NCBI GenBank assembly: GCA_013398295.1
Contig: VZSF01010416.1
Coordinates: 456,098-520,097 of the forward strand
Length of the DNA: 64,000 nt
Origin: Chionis minor
Lineage: Eukaryota > Chordata > Aves > Charadriiformes > Chionididae
Reading direction: 5' to 3'
How positions within the stretch are numbered: the stretch's first letter is position 1; every line of letters starts with the position of its first letter. The position numbers and the translations under genes are program-made. Shown here piece by piece: positions 12,301-25,825 of this stretch. Under the pieces are notes generated by a model. It saw nothing but the letters and a program-made list of their open reading frames with translations, searched no databases and was not told the origin of the DNA.

Positions 12301-14069
12301 TTGATAAATACCCTCCAAGAGTTCATTTGTCTATCAAACCCTATGCAGTATATTGTAACACGTTAACAACAGTGACAGACAGACCTTAAAGGGCTGAGAG
12401 TTTAGGTTTTGCTGGGATTAAACTGAAGTTAGGACAAATTCAGGATAGTTTGAGCAGAAAAGCTCTTTTGCATGAACTTTCTGGTTAGAATATAATGGAA
12501 GCCAGACCCTAACCTCCCTGGCTTGAGGTTTGCAAAACCAAATCATAACAACTGATGAGGTTTTGCTAAACCAAAGCACTCCCTGTTTTCTCATTACAAA
12601 GATGAGATAAAAGGGGAATCTTTATTCAACCTTTTACTCCTTGCACCTTAGTAGCGGTGCTGAAATAGAATCAAATGAAGATATATCTGCATTATTTCCC
12701 TTTAGAGTCTGCATTTCCAAAGCAATAATCTCGCTAGTCAGTTTTGAAAGCCCCATAATGCAGCCTCTCCCAGGCCATCCACATATTTCCCCAAAGTTCA
12801 TGGCTCAAAATGAATTTTCAGAGGCTCCACCAAAACTTCTAACTATTTCTGTGGCTGACTGGGCCAGAGACATGACAGAAACAACCATTTCATAACCTTT
12901 CAGCGCTGCCACTGAAACCCAAACTCCAAAGCAGGGATGGGATGTGAGAAGCAATCAAAAACAACATTGGAAAAACACGAATCCATCCTAGTAGTACGGC
13001 TCAGCTTGGCTTTGGGTTTGGTCCCAGGCATGAGGAAATATTCAGGGAAAGTGGAGTTATTTCCTTAGATTCATTTGCCCATTTCTCATTAGGAAAGCAT
13101 TTTGATACTCTGCAATCCAATGCCTAGCCATGGTTTCTGACTCTTTGAAAGAAAATGGAGTGAATTATTTCTAGGATGTTATAAAACTGGACTGATAGAA
13201 TAAATATGTGGGATGGAAATAGGCAAGAAGCCTTAAACTGAGCCAAGAGGCTCACTTACTCTAGGAAATGAGCACTGTGTAGCACAGAATTTTTCTCTCT
13301 CTTGCAAGATGATCATCAAGTGATAAGATTCTCCCTGGACTTGAGTGTTAACTGAAGCATCTTGCATTAAGTGAATATTTTATGGGGAACTTACCAAACT
13401 AAACCATTATCTACAAGTTCTTCTGTTGTCACAATTGTTGTTGTTGCTTTGACCCAAAAAATGTAATGTCTGAGCTAACAGGGGAGCCAAGAGTTCAATT
13501 CAGGATCCCCTCTCCAGGCACACTTTCTATCATTTTCGCTACAGCTGCTACTAAAGGGTTTGGTTTGTGGGGTGATGAAGGAAACAATATGAAGAGACTC
13601 CAGCCGCCAAACAGAAATGACAATACGGCCCGGCTTTCCTGAGCTAGTTTCTGGCAGAGACATTAGGAACTGTTACTTGCTGCTGCTTTGCTCCAGCCAA
13701 CCCTAATCAAAGGGGAGATTCAACTGCACATGACCCTAAACTTCCTCTAATTTCACATTTGAACCACGGAGTTGTCAGTTTAATTGCTTTGCTGTGGATG
13801 CCGCTACTTTTATCTGATTGTAAATCTCCATGTCACTTCGGGTATCAAGTACAACATTTTTGATGGTGCATGCAGAGCGTTTGCTCTTAAATACTGCAGC
13901 AGAGAAGAGGCTCAAGAGTCTAAGATTACCCTGGTGACAGACAGCGCACACAGAGATAAAGAACGAGGAGACAGGATGCAAGGAGGCTCCCTGGGACGCA
14001 GGGACAGCGGAGGATGAGACACATGGTGTTTCCCCTGAAGAAAACCATTGCAAGGAAATGTCTGGGAAG

Positions 14070-14310
14070 TCTGTCCGCGGCATCAGGGAGGAAGAGCCCA
14101 GTGCCTTTCTTACTCTGCCGGTTTAGGACCATCTCTAGTCCTTCCACCATAAGGACGGGTCAACCAGAGTGGGCGTCCACAGCCATGCAGCGCAAGAGGT
14201 CTCTGGCTGCTGCATCGGGTCGGCGTGGGGCACCCATCGCTTCCGTGGGGAGCGGAGAGCCGACCAGGCAGCCCCCGCTGGCAGCACGCTTATCCCCTCT
14301 GCGCTGCGGT
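14070..14310. other. Small CpG-rich patch
   Basis: This GC-rich segment of about 240 bp carries repeated CpGs (for example GTCCGCGGC, CGGGTCGGCG, CTGCGCTGCGG). Flanking DNA is AT-leaning. All forward frames are fairly open simply because of the composition. It may be an orphan CpG island. No transcript structure is supported. Confidence 0.4.
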
Positions 14311-15315
14311 ATCACTCTGCAGATTTGCTAACTCTCCTGTTGAGTGCAGTTACGCATTAGAACTGCTAATGCACAGTGATTTTGCCTTAAGCTTGAAAGC
14401 ACCAGAGGTTAAACAGATTTTGATATAAGAGCCTACAAGGAACACTCTATTTAAAAAGCCTATGCATCACTGGCTACAACTGAAAGGATGATGAGTGGTA
14501 GGAGGAGATGAAAGGTGGTTCAGACATGGGTATGATGACAACAGTAAAGGGAAATTAAATACACTGCAGGGAAATAGAAGTCATAATCATCTTGGGTTTG
14601 CAGCTCATGAACACTGAAAAGCTTATGTGATGAAACAGCAGGTAGAAGTGCCTTGAGACTCAAGTTTTAAGGCCCCGAGAGTTTAAACTTGACATTCAAG
14701 CCTTTTAAAGTTTTATGAGGGCATCCAATAATTCCTCCTGCTCAGCCCCCACCTCCCCGCCTGATGTGCTGGTTGTTTGATTTACACACCTTCCTGAACG
14801 TACAATGAATTCCAGAGAAAGCATGCAGAAACCATTGTAGGTCTGTAATTAAATAGCCTTCATGCAGCTTAACCTCTCCAATAATGAATGTCCAGCAGCA
14901 ATTCAAAAGGCCACCACACCTTCTCCTGGTGAAAACTGACACAGCCCTGCCAAAGACTACAGGATCCAAGACAGTTTTTATCCAGAGAAGTACAACATGG
15001 CCATTCCCAAAATGCACTGTGTGAGGGATGCAGGCAGGAAAATCTTGCTAATCCACATAGGGCTAATTTACATGCATGAGCATCCTCGCATGAAAATTAT
15101 CAGTCCGACAATGCACTCTTTGCCAGCAAAGATTTCACAGGAGAGGACTACAGCTGTATCACTTGCCCTGCCACCCTCCACCGGTTCCTCTGCCATGCAA
15201 GCACCTGAGCTACCCACCAGAAGCCACCTGAAACGCAAAATGACAACAGCAGCTTTGCTGACTGGGTCAGATTAACCCACAGTACAACACATCCTACACT
15301 TAAAATACCTTCGTG

Positions 15316-15405
15316 CTAATTTTTTACATGTTCTAATTATACTATTGGCTTTTCTAATTACAGCATGCTAATTATACTGAAATTAGACACGGTTACGTTA
15401 ATTAC
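15316..15405. promoter_or_regulatory. Cluster of TAATT/AATTA homeodomain cores
   Basis: Six TAATT or AATTA cores fall within about 90 bp (near 15317, 15334, 15355, 15369, 15381 and 15399), several extended to CTAATTA. TAAT is the core recognised by most homeodomain proteins, so clustering may mark an enhancer. AT-rich DNA also produces such words by chance, so support is weak without conservation data. Confidence 0.3.
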
Positions 15406-17814
15406 CTAGCTCTGCACTAACGCCACTTTTATTAGATATATATCTCTTCTTTTATTCTTAAATAAAACTGACGATTCTTTAAAAATTATTGAGAGCAGTG
15501 AGCACCCTTTCTTTCCTTTTCCCCACCTTAACCACTGTTTACTTTGTTGTAACTTCAGAAAAGACAGATGGTCAGTGCTTTCAGTTGTGGCCATTAATTT
15601 GAGATCCTCAGTCTGATGAGCTCCATTTGAGAGCCCTAACGGGTACATCTAGTGCGCTTCAAGAAGCTTCAGGACCAGCAATAAACCCAGCACACGCATG
15701 TCCTGTTCCTTTCCTCCCGCCATCACTCACAGGACCAGGTCAGGCAGACTCTGGGAGATGCTTCAAATCCATACAAACATTTGGAGACTGTGTGGTAACA
15801 CGCAGCCTAGAGTGCCACAGAACACAAGCGTCTGGGAACTCTGGAGAATGTGCCTGCGATCACGAAAGACAAAATCCAGTCTTCAGAGAAGACCCAGGAG
15901 AGCTGCTGTTCCTCAAATCATGAACAAAGACTCAAGGGCCAATGTTGTGCTTGAGGCATTAGGGAAAAGAGAACTTGTCTACGTCAAGATCCCATTCAAC
16001 CAGCAAAAATCAAAGGAAGGATGCTTTGTTCCTGGTGTGCAAAAGGATAGTTCAGGACTAAACATCCCTTGGAGCATTCCTGACATTTGGATGAATCCAA
16101 GGACAGGCAGCATATCTCACCTGTTATGGGCTACCAGCACATGGGGTTAGGGAGAGAAATCCAAGCTCCAGAAGGGGACAAAGGAGTGTTTTGTAACAGA
16201 TCACTTTTGAAAAATAGGGATGTTTGAAATAGTACATATGGTTTATTAGGTAGAAAGAGAGGTGAAGTGCACATTGGACCTGAATTCCTAACATGCTTCC
16301 ACAGATGTTGCATCAGCTTCCAGACAACAGTCAACATTGTCAGACACCTCCCAGCGTAAGACCTTGGTTGTGTTTTGGCAACACTTTGCCAATTTCTAAC
16401 AAATTGTAGGGGAATTTTTCTGTGCAAGCGTTTCTCCCAGACAACTTGAACTTCTCATTCAGTGTTCTTTATAGCCTAATTTCCTTTGTCCTGTCTAATT
16501 GTGCTCCCTTTGGATCTACTTGCCTCAGGTAACTTTTAACTCTCTAGGCCAGCTGCCATCAAAATGATGGGAGAGTAAGGCCACTAACTCCTACACCTTT
16601 CATGAAGAGAAATAACCAAACACAGGAGAAAAAAATCTGCTAAAAATCACCAAAAAACCATCACGGCTGCAGCACAAAATCAATCCTTGCTGCACACTGC
16701 GAATCCAGCCAAAAATAAGTTCCGGCAGAAATTGGGTCACAGTGGGTCAAACCTTCAAAGAACAACAACAACTTGATAGAGAATAAAAAGCTGATAAGGA
16801 TTCTGCTCAGCATCTACAAACATAGTCCCGTATGGCTCTGTATAGACACACCGTGCCCAGGGGAGAGATCTTAACAATGTGTAATAGCCACATGCCTCCA
16901 AATATCAGGTCAAATTCCGCATGATCCATAGAAACTACACTTTTTTTTTTTTTTTGCACGAATGGATCCTTGTCATGGGTCCAGGTACTCAGGATGTCCC
17001 TATAAACCTAATCCTGATATCTCAGCTGCCTAACAGGCTTGCTGCACCCATGAGATGCGGATTTTGCCTTCCAGTGTCAACACACCCTTAACGTGCCCAC
17101 GAACTCAAGAGCTTCAAGCATGCAAACTGGGAGAAAGTCAGCAAACAATACGGGCCATCCTTCTGCTCTTCAAAGTGCTAGCCAACTCCGTCTTTGATGC
17201 TAGACACAAAGTTTCCTTGTTCTTGTTTTTCTAATTCCTGCACATCTGATTGCAACATATGGCCAGTTTCAGCAATTGACAAAATATTTCCTTTTCTATT
17301 CTATTTACGTCACAGCTTTCTGGAGCCACAGATCGCTTCGACCTAGCAAATGACAATTGAGAAGCAGTGACATGCCCTCTGCGTTTAAAAACAAAACACA
17401 ACAGCAACAGCAGACACTCGGCTTCTCTCACCCACAAATTTCCATCACTTCATGCTGGATGGCTGCTGTGTTGTTTTATTCTGGTTTTGATGATTCCCTT
17501 TTCACTCGTGATCTGGCCAAGATATAGACTGACAGATACTGCGAGCATCTGAAAGAGATTACCACTGTCTGCTGCTCTACGAGAGGCTCCAGATAATTGA
17601 CAGACAGGGCAGAGGAAAGGGGCTGAAAAGATACACCGCTCGTTAATAGCTTGAATACTCACAAGGCTGTATATTTAAACCAAATTGTGTTAAAATTTGG
17701 TATTTGCTCCCCAATTGACCTATCCCTAAAACTCCCCAACGAGAGGTCCAACCTAAACTCCTACTGCAATTATTATCATCGTTTCCTATCTCTCATACTT
17801 TCCTCAGTAGATCT

Positions 17815-17945
17815 CTCAGCACTTTTACAAACAATGTTGGTGGGGTTTTTTTCCCCATTGAAGTGCAGAGGCGATTTACCCAAGGCCACCAAAGTATGCC
17901 AGGGGCAGGATGGCAAACACAACCCAGGTCTACTGGGCACTCATT
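17815..17945 (-). mobile_element. MIR-like SINE fragment
   Basis: Read on the plus strand it follows the reverse-complement MIR layout: CACTTTTACAAACAATG, then a CCCCATT word, AGTGCAGAGGCGATTTACCC, CAAGGCCACC, a GCAGGATGG word and AACCCAGGTCTACTGGGCAC. These correspond to the conserved 'cccaaggtcac ... aacccaggtct' phrases of MIR and related amniote SINEs. Divergence is high, so it is an ancient inactive copy. Confidence 0.68.
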
Positions 17946-18713
17946 AAACGTGACCTGGGACATCTCACGTACTGAGAAGGAGATTCACAAACTGGCTGCC
18001 GCCTCCCACAAGACCGTAAGGACAAGTTTTGTAGACACACACGCACCAGCAGACGCAAGAGAGGGTCCGCAGGAGCTACAATCTGCAGGACAAACTGGAG
18101 AATTGAGGGAACTTAATTTTTTTTAACTGGGATAATTTGCAAGCATGGCATGGAATACTCTTCCCACTAGAAACCAACTCGATCCCATTGACCTTAATCA
18201 TGTACTTCATGTGCCTCCAAACAACAGGCAAAACGTGGTTGTAGTGGCCTGGGGATCAAGCAGAGGAAGAGAACATTAATTCCATCTAGAGTTAATTGGA
18301 AAAGTAGTCCTCCCGCAAAATTAACAAAGAAAAATTAAAAAAATCTTAGTGCAATGATTGCTTGGGCGTATTGTGTTCCCTTTTTCTCCAGAGACTAGAT
18401 TCCCTGCTTAAATCTTCCACAAAGCACCAGGGTGGTGGTTGTTTCATGAGGCTCTCTGGCCAGCGAGCCTGAGGAGAGGTTTCTGTAGCTGGGAGCTCGA
18501 CCCGCAGAGGTTAACCAAACTACAGCTCCAAAGGGGATATTATATAAATGTACCCAAATTGAAACATTACCCTTTTTTTAACTTTTTCTTGAAACATCCT
18601 CCTTTTCAGGATTTCTAAGACAAACAAGCTTCCCCCCCCTCCCTGCTTTCAAGAAGCAGACCCCTTCCCACAATAAAAAAAAGGCAACCAGAAGCGTGTT
18701 TAGCTTTGCCATT

Positions 18714-18900
18714 TTCGAGGCCTCTTGCCGGCTCTGGGGACAGAGGGTAGCCCCCCTGCGCCGGGTCTGGGCTCGCCGCCGCGCACCACCTCCGGAGCAC
18801 CAGCCACAGCTATGCTGGCCTGAGCCCAGGCCGGGGAAGCCAAAGCTGCTGCTCCTCCGAACTTCCCTTCCCATCCAGCGCTGCCCACGTGCGCGGGGTG
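18714..18900. other. Small CpG-rich patch
   Basis: I count about 16 CpGs in under 190 bp, including GCTCGCCGCCGCGCACC and CACGTGCGCGGGG. This is a marked contrast with the poly-T and AT-rich flanks. An E-box CACGTG lies at the 3' side. It could be a short CpG island or an unannotated first exon or promoter. It is shorter than most promoter islands, and no TATA box, initiator or spliced frame is convincing. Confidence 0.45.
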
Positions 18901-18988
18901 AGGAATGCAGCAGCTCTGTGGACTCTTAGTGTGGGTTGCCCGCACTAGTTTGGCACACCATTCGGGCAGCATACTTACACATGAACCC

Positions 18989-19018
18989 TTTTTTTTTTTT
19001 TTTCTTTTTCTCTTTTTC
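18989..19018. repeat. Poly-T / T-rich tract
   Basis: T15 followed by interrupted T/C sequence. Simple repeat, possibly an old A-tail read on the opposite strand, though no element is recognised next to it. Confidence 0.85.
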
Positions 19019-21679
19019 ATAATTCAGGGAAAAATATAGAAAATTTTATTTGACACAGCAGAAAACTTTAACATTGTGGGAGCTTTATTTTCTTACTCCC
19101 ATAATTTTCCCCTGCTGTGGCAGTAGGTTGGGAGAAAGGAAGGAGAAAGTTACTTTTCGAATCGCAGCGAGGTCTTTCCAGATTCCATCACTCCATTTAT
19201 TTCCCTGGCATTCTGAAAATAAGACAGTGTGCAAAAGCATTGCCTTGCAGGAAGGACTTCAATTGGATTTGCTAACAAAAGCGATGGAAGTTTCTTAGAT
19301 GGGGAAAAAAGTGATTTTTCAACTCCCCTTGACATTTTTTTTCTCTTTAGGCTGGAATAGGAAAACCTTACTCATTCTCAAGAAATTCATTGGGACTTGT
19401 TGAGATATAAAAGACGGTATGATAAGCATTAGACCTCTGTTCATAAAGTAGAAAAAGAAATAAAAAGCAACTCGTTGCAGAAATGCATTGGAATAACCTC
19501 ATCCCAAAATCTTGGGGACTCTTTTCTCCATGTGATAGTGCCTGTGTTTTTGTTTTCTCTTTGGAGAGCACCATGTCCAGGGATTTTCCAGATCCTGTTC
19601 CAGGGAAGAAGATTTCATCAGGGAAGTCTAGAATTCAATGGAATTTTAGGAGACGCCAATGATTTCTTGCCAGAATCTTTTAAAAGATTTAGTGATTTTT
19701 TTTTTTTCTGCTTGCTTTTCTGTCAGACGGAATTTCCTATTTTGTCCTCCCAGTATTTTTTGTGTCACCTAAAAGACAGTTGTGTTTTTCCACAGTATTT
19801 TATTTGAAATGTCTTTCTCTTTCACAAAGAAACAGTAACAGTCTGAATTTTTCTACCAGCTGTAGTAAGGGTAGCTCACATTAAACTTTCAGAGTTCAAG
19901 TATCAGCTCACATCGTTGAAATCCAAAGTCATTTTTCAACAGGATAAGTCTTCATCGATTTTAGATGTGCAACAGTAAGTCAGATATAAAGCCGTATTGA
20001 GAAACTTGCTGCCTTTAAGGTCGTGTTGCTCAGGAATATTAGTTCTACACCATTAAAAACCGAAGAAACTACCTTCTCTGGTATTTGGGGGGTTTTTTTC
20101 ATAGTTTTTCATAACACTATATTACATAAACTGTCACTATTCCCTTCACCTTGGACGACTTTGTATTTTGGCTGAGACTCATTCCAGGTAACTGTTGCTG
20201 CCTAGTACACAGCTCTTCAATCTAAAGGGGATATCTATGTTCTTCCCAGGTTCACTGGAGAAAGACGGACCTTGCCAGAAATGATTCAGGCCAAGGGATG
20301 GTCTCAGCCACCTATCTTTGGATGAAAGAAACTCCACCAGGAGAAACGCATTTCTCTCCCTTGATTAAAGGAGAAAGAAAAAATCACCAACTGTGACTAG
20401 AGAGACTCCACCTTTCTACAGCTCAAGTTGACAGATGCATCTAGAAGTGTCGCTCCTGCTAAAGCTGCTGGAAAGTCCCCACGCAAGAATGGACAGAGAA
20501 GCAGCAAAATTCCTACCCCTGGAGATTTTCAGAGCCGAACTAGGCAAGGCCCTGAGCAGCCCTGCCTGGAGCGGGGTGTTGGACTGGAGATCTGCAGAGC
20601 TCCCTGCCAACCTAAACTATTCCATGCATTTATAAAAGAAGCTTTACAGGAGCTGGCATTAAAGAGAGAGGTGCACAAAGTGCCCCATCAAAACATCTTC
20701 CAAACCACATGAAACAGGTATCATTACCAAATTCGCAGAAGAGCGCGTGAGTTGCCAGATCAGGCTCTTCCAGGTAGTCAATCAAATTCATTATCCTCTT
20801 CCTGCAGTGGCCAGTGGCAGAGGCTTCAGAGAGAAGTGTGTGGAGCCCCACAATAAATGGCTTTAGAATAACACAACCAAAGGAGAAATTCCTTCCTAAT
20901 CCCAGACAGCCAGTAATGGGTTGATGCCCTGAAGCATATGGGTTATTATCCTCATTAGATTTACACCTATGCAGCGTCACTGGGGATGTTCTCATTGCCC
21001 ATGCCAAGGACATGTTTTCCTGGCACACATCTGAGGTGATACACAGCTTGCTCAGGCCTTTGCTACTCAAGCTAAGCTACTGCATGCCAATAAAATCTTT
21101 ACACCACACCGGCTTGCATTAGGCAATATATATTTATACAGTCTGTGTGGTAACAGTAAGGATTTTTTTTTTTTTAAGGCAGAAGTATGTAATAAATGAC
21201 ATCCCTTCAAACACACACAGACTTTACATTTCAGCACCTTCTGCCTTACAGTCCTCCTACAACCTCAGCTCCTATATTTTGTTATGAAATTTATGGGTTT
21301 GCGCATACCAAAATGGTGTGTGTGTGGACTGTTACCACCAGGGTGGTCTTGGAGAAAAGAAGCAAATAAGATGCTCAAATTTGATTACAGGATATAATAA
21401 AAGTCAAGACTTCTTCCAGCTCATTCTCATATAGTCCCTTGGAAGAAGAAGAAGAAAAAAAAGTATTTCCATTTTTTTTTTCCTTTTCTATAAAGGAACT
21501 GCTTTCTCCCCACCCAACAGAGCTGGCAGTGATAGCCAATTTTCCTGTGTTTGAACCTTTGAGTATGCACTTCAGAACCTCACGTGGTGAAAACTAACCC
21601 CAGAATACCCAGGAGACAGCTGAAAAACCCATTTCAAGGGCAATGCTTTGATTTCTTCACATACACAAAATTGGACTTC

Positions 21680-21694
21680 TTTTTTTTTTTTTTT
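21680..21694. repeat. Poly-T tract
   Basis: A T15 homopolymer followed directly by CAG. It looks like a splice acceptor (polypyrimidine plus CAG), but no open exon with a donor follows. Confidence 0.8.
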
Positions 21695-22377
21695 CAGTCA
21701 GGGAAAATCTCCAGTCTCTGAGCGAAGGGAAAACTGCAGCGATTACTCCTGCCTTTAGATGGCTGGATAAATATTTACCCTATAAGACCATATATTAAGG
21801 AATGAGCTTTTTCTTTTTTTTTTCTCCCCAAAATACTGTTTCACTGTCTTGGAAACTGTGAATGGTCCTGGTGTCTCTCCCAGTGTGGGCGGCCATTTTG
21901 CTGATGCATCATCTCGCCTTTGCTGGAAAGGGATTAGAGACCAACACCATTAGCATCAGTGGCAAAATTCCCAGGCGTTGCTTCACTGTGCCCTACATGT
22001 TGTGTTGTTGCTTATGTCTGAGCAAAATAAACACAAGAGTGGTCAAAACACACTGCCAGTACAAAATGAGAACTTTTTACACCCACCTTGCCCTTATTTT
22101 TCACAGTTATAAATGACTAACCAAGGGGCCAGGCTGTGATGTCTGAGAGTTGACCAATTTTGGTTGTGTAGGAACTAACACACAAGGGGCTTCCCAAACC
22201 ACTGAGCCAGTCCATCACCCTTCCTCCTTCACATCACCTTCGGAGTTAGTCCAGGAAACTCCTCTCCCCATTCAAAACAGGTACATAGGAAAAAGCATTT
22301 CAAAGCTGTTATTGAGCAGATTCTCTAATTCTCTTAGTCCCAGGAGGAGCGGACTTTTAATATCTCTTTACACAGGG

Positions 22378-22460
22378 AGGGCCAGATTGTCATAACGTCA
22401 CTGATGTTACATAGTATTTTACCCCACAAGGAGTCCCATTGGAACCAGTGAGTACAAAAC
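22378..22460. repeat. Possible ancient amniote interspersed repeat
   Basis: The words GGGCCAGATTGTCATAACG and AGGAGTCCCATTGGAACC with the ACATAGTATTTTACC spacing resemble an old repeat common in reptile and bird DNA ('gggccagattctgat ... gtcccattg'). I cannot assign it to a named family with confidence. Confidence 0.35.
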
Positions 22461-25400
22461 CCATCTGCTCCAAGAAGAGCAAAAAGAATGGAACTGCCAA
22501 ATCACACTGGTTGGCCTCCCCCAAGATTTTTACCAAACCCAAAAAAAGTCCTCCATTGCGACAAAACTCTTTTGCGACAGCATTGTCTGGCTGCTGCTGA
22601 AATAAATAATGAGGTAGCATACATGCAATATCTATAAGAAAAATGCAAAGCAGTGAATTAAGCATTGTTTTCTTTGTTTTCTTGGGGAAGATTGCTGTGT
22701 GGAAAAAAATTAAAAAATGTTTATGTATTGGTGACAGCTTGAACTAATTTAGATAAAAATACAAACTTTTGAAAAGCAATATCCAAAGAGGAAATAAAAA
22801 TTTGCAAGGAAAAAAAATATACAGTGGATGCCACCATTTCTGCAAGCTTTTGAAAAGGAAACTAAAGTTTAATTGAAATCTTGTACAACTAATTTTGTGG
22901 TATTTACTTCTTCCATAAGAAATTCCTTGACACTAGTGGATACAACACCATACAACAGTGTTCTAAGAGATCATTTCCACAGCAATCTTTACTGGTAAGA
23001 ACTATTGCTGCTGCACAATATATGATGAACCATGAAAAAAAAAAAACCCTGAAAGAAAAACAAATTGTTTTATCACAGAACTGTTACTAGTGCTAAAGTA
23101 GTGGCAACAAAAGCATTTGCTGATGATGAAATTGTTATTTCCATTAAAAGAGAAGATACACATTGTGCCCGGAAAAGCAAATTCTTCCCTTCTGGGCTTT
23201 TTAACCTGGGAATTAAACTATGTTTTCCTATACTATCAGCTTTATTTAGAAAGCACTATGAGTTTCAGCACAGCCTCTCTTTCTCGCATTCATTCAAGCA
23301 GCAGTGATGTTGGGTGACAGAGTGGCATGTATATAGGTTACGGGAATGACAGAGAGGGAATTCTACCTAAGCTTTCTTTCCATTTTCTTTTCTCCAATAT
23401 ACTTTGCACTCTTGCATTGAGCAGAAAGGTTGTTAAGGACTGTGAGACAGACGGAGTGTTTTTCCTTTTTTTGGCCAACAAAGTTCCTGCAGTATGTGTT
23501 GTCCTCAGCATAACATCTTTTGCGCATTAAGGAAACCTGGGTTTTCTCAAGGTGAATTTTCCTTCTCTCCTTGCTTCCACTCCCCCTACCCGCCTCAACT
23601 CCAGCTCCATTCATCAAATGAAGGAAAAATGAAGCAACTTTGGTTCACCATTAAGTGCCACAGGTCTCCAGTAAGAATATAGTATAGCTACTATGTTCAG
23701 TAAGAGGGAGTGAGAGAGAGAGACGACAGAGAGATCCAGTTCCTTCCAAGCACAACAAACACGACGTTGAGAAATGCAGTTGGAATAACTCTGGATAAGC
23801 CTCACCTCTGCTCAGCAGCCAGCTCCCCATAATTTCTGGATAACAAATACAGCGTTGGATTAATAGATAAGGCAGGAGGTTTCTCATCCCTTTCATCGGA
23901 ACTCTTCCCTCCAGCTGCTAAGCCAGCGTTTTGGCCTCTAGACCTTGCGTCAGAACTAGTCATCGATCAGCCTGAAGTACACGCAACATCCAAAAAGAAT
24001 TAAATCAAGGACACAGATTGCACCCGTCTTGAAAAGGGGCCGTCACCCACAACATGCTGGGGATGCAGCATTTTTAAAGCGAGGGAATCTCAAATAGGAA
24101 TTTTGGGGGCAATCGGCCATCTCAGACTCCTACGTGCCTGGGACAGATGGCGAGAGAAATTGCTGAGTGAAACGAGAGTTGCAGGAGTCCATTAACCTGC
24201 ACTCAGTTTTGCTAACAGAGATGCTATTCCCATAAACCGGTCACGTGTAAGCCTGTTTTGAACCCCTCACACCTCGCCTGATGCCAGATCCCAGCAGGTC
24301 ACTACAACTGGATATAGAGAAGGTTATGTGCTTACTCAGGGACCCTTCTCCACTTGCTATCAGCACCCTTCCACCATAATACCGTGCTTCTCCCTGCATT
24401 CTATAGCATTCAGGCATGGTATTTAAAAGTAAAATAAAATTATTAGGTGGCTACAGTCATACCACAGAATTAGTTTTCAGAGAAGACATCTAAAGCCCCA
24501 TGCGCCATAATGCAGGGAACACAGAAAAGCTTTATAGGCCTTCCCCTGCCCCTGCAGGAGCTGAGGATCTTTGAGCGTCCCTGCATCTGTCAAGTGTGAT
24601 GTTTATTTCCTCCGTGGAACAAGCTATCTTTATGAAATGAAATGACTGCCCTTCATATATTAAAATAACACCTCCTTAGGAGAGGCTTCTATGGGCACTG
24701 GCTATAGCCCACTTCATAAAGGGAACATTTACGCTGCAGAAAACTTAGAAGTTAGCTCAGGATTGGAGCAAGACCAATTGGGAAGCATGGGACCGGGATG
24801 TTTCGTCTTTGCTATGAAATTACGTACCAAGCAAAGGCTGGGTTTTGGTTGTTTATTGTTGGGGACTTTTTACCCGACTTTTACATGTTCCAAAGCTTCA
24901 TTGCTAGAAACAAAGAAAGCTTAAATGTGGATTTTTAATAGTACTGTTAAATTTAATAGACATTTTGTGCAGCTTTGCGCTGAAATTGTTTAATGCTTTA
25001 TATACATGGCTGGCTTCATAGCCTGGTGCTTTTACTTCATGCTAAACTATGTAAACCTTCTGCTGGAAACACAACTACTTTTGTATCCAGGAAGCAGGGC
25101 TTTGAAGCATAATGTGTAAAAGTGAGTGGGATTTCAACACACGATACTTAAATGCCATTCTTCACCCCATATGGACAATGTATTTCTTGTCAGTGCAATG
25201 AGGTTTGCAGAGAAAACAAGCAGAAAACGTCTTTAGATATTAGTCAACTAGTAAAAGCCTGAACTTTGGAGCACTGCATTAGGTAATCAAGCTGTATAAA
25301 AGGAAAGCATTTGGGTGCCTTTCTAAAAACCTCGCCATACACCGTAAATTTTTTCCCCAATGCATTCAGAGTGAAACACCTATTTCTTCAAATGCCTCTT

Positions 25401-25464
25401 CTACCACTCGCTCCTTCGACTTGGTGTCCTACCACTGAACACTCCCCTTTGTCCACATACAGAT

Positions 25465-25606
25465 GATCACAGAATTGTTTAGGTTGGAAGAGACCTTTAA
25501 GATCATCAAGTCCAACCATTAATGTAGCACTTCGAAGTCCACCACTAAACCATGTCCCTAAGCACCACATCGACACGTCTTTTAAACACCTCCAGGGATG
25601 GAGGGA
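25465..25606 (-). mobile_element. CR1 LINE, 3' tail fragment (reverse orientation)
   Basis: On the plus strand it reads GATCACAGAATTGTTTAGG, TTGGAAGAGACCTTTAAG and ATCATCAAGTCCAACC, then CACCACTAAACCATGTCC and ACACCTCCAGGGATGG. This is the familiar reverse complement of a CR1 3' end. It breaks off after about 140 bp, giving a severely 5'-truncated copy on the minus strand. No coding sequence remains. Confidence 0.95.
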
Positions 25607-25689
25607 TGCTACCAGCTCACAAGCTAAACTAGATTAGCCTGGTTTTCCAACTCCTTTTTTAAATCACAAAATATGGATTAGAGTTGTAA

Positions 25690-25820
25690 TTGAGGGGCTG
25701 CACACTAAGACACAAGAAACTTCAGTTTAACTCTTGGCTTTGCCAAATAATGCCTTGGTAACCTAAACAACCTTAGCTTCAGCATTGAACGTAACTTGGA
25801 ATCTCTCCTTCATTTGAGTG
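25690..25820 (+). mobile_element. Possible MIR-like SINE fragment
   Basis: Between the two CR1 pieces the text CTTCAGTTTAACTCTTGGC, TTTGCCAAATAATGCCTTGG and CTTAGCTTCAGC follows the order of the MIR core ('ttcgaatcccggctctgcca ... gtgaccttgg ... cttaacctc'). Divergence is heavy, so this is a moderate-to-weak call. Confidence 0.4.
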
Positions 25821-25825
25821 GTAAA

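Larger units (their letters stand above)
10906..17814. other. Non-coding stretch, no gene seen
   Basis: No supported gene. It contains a polypyrimidine tract (11294-11335), an AT/TG microsatellite (12244-12300), a CpG-rich patch (about 14070-14310), a TAATT cluster (15316-15405) and a T15 run (16941-16955). A faint minus-strand MIR-like segment may lie near 13470-13545. A minus-strand open segment at 11891-12097 is discussed as a finding. Other open frames look like chance. Confidence 0.55.
17946..25464. other. Non-coding stretch, no gene seen
   Basis: No supported gene. It holds a CpG-rich patch (18714-18900), poly-T tracts (18989-19018, 21163-21175, 21680-21694), a short GAGA-rich run near 23709-23733, and a possible ancient repeat at 22378-22460. 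The AT-rich interval 24590-25330 has few repeats and may include conserved sequence, but nothing definite is visible. Confidence 0.55.

Noticed and set aside
21680..21700. Poly-T followed by CAG, like a splice acceptor
   Set aside because: No open exon with a downstream donor follows; homopolymer T runs ending in CAG are common in non-coding DNA.
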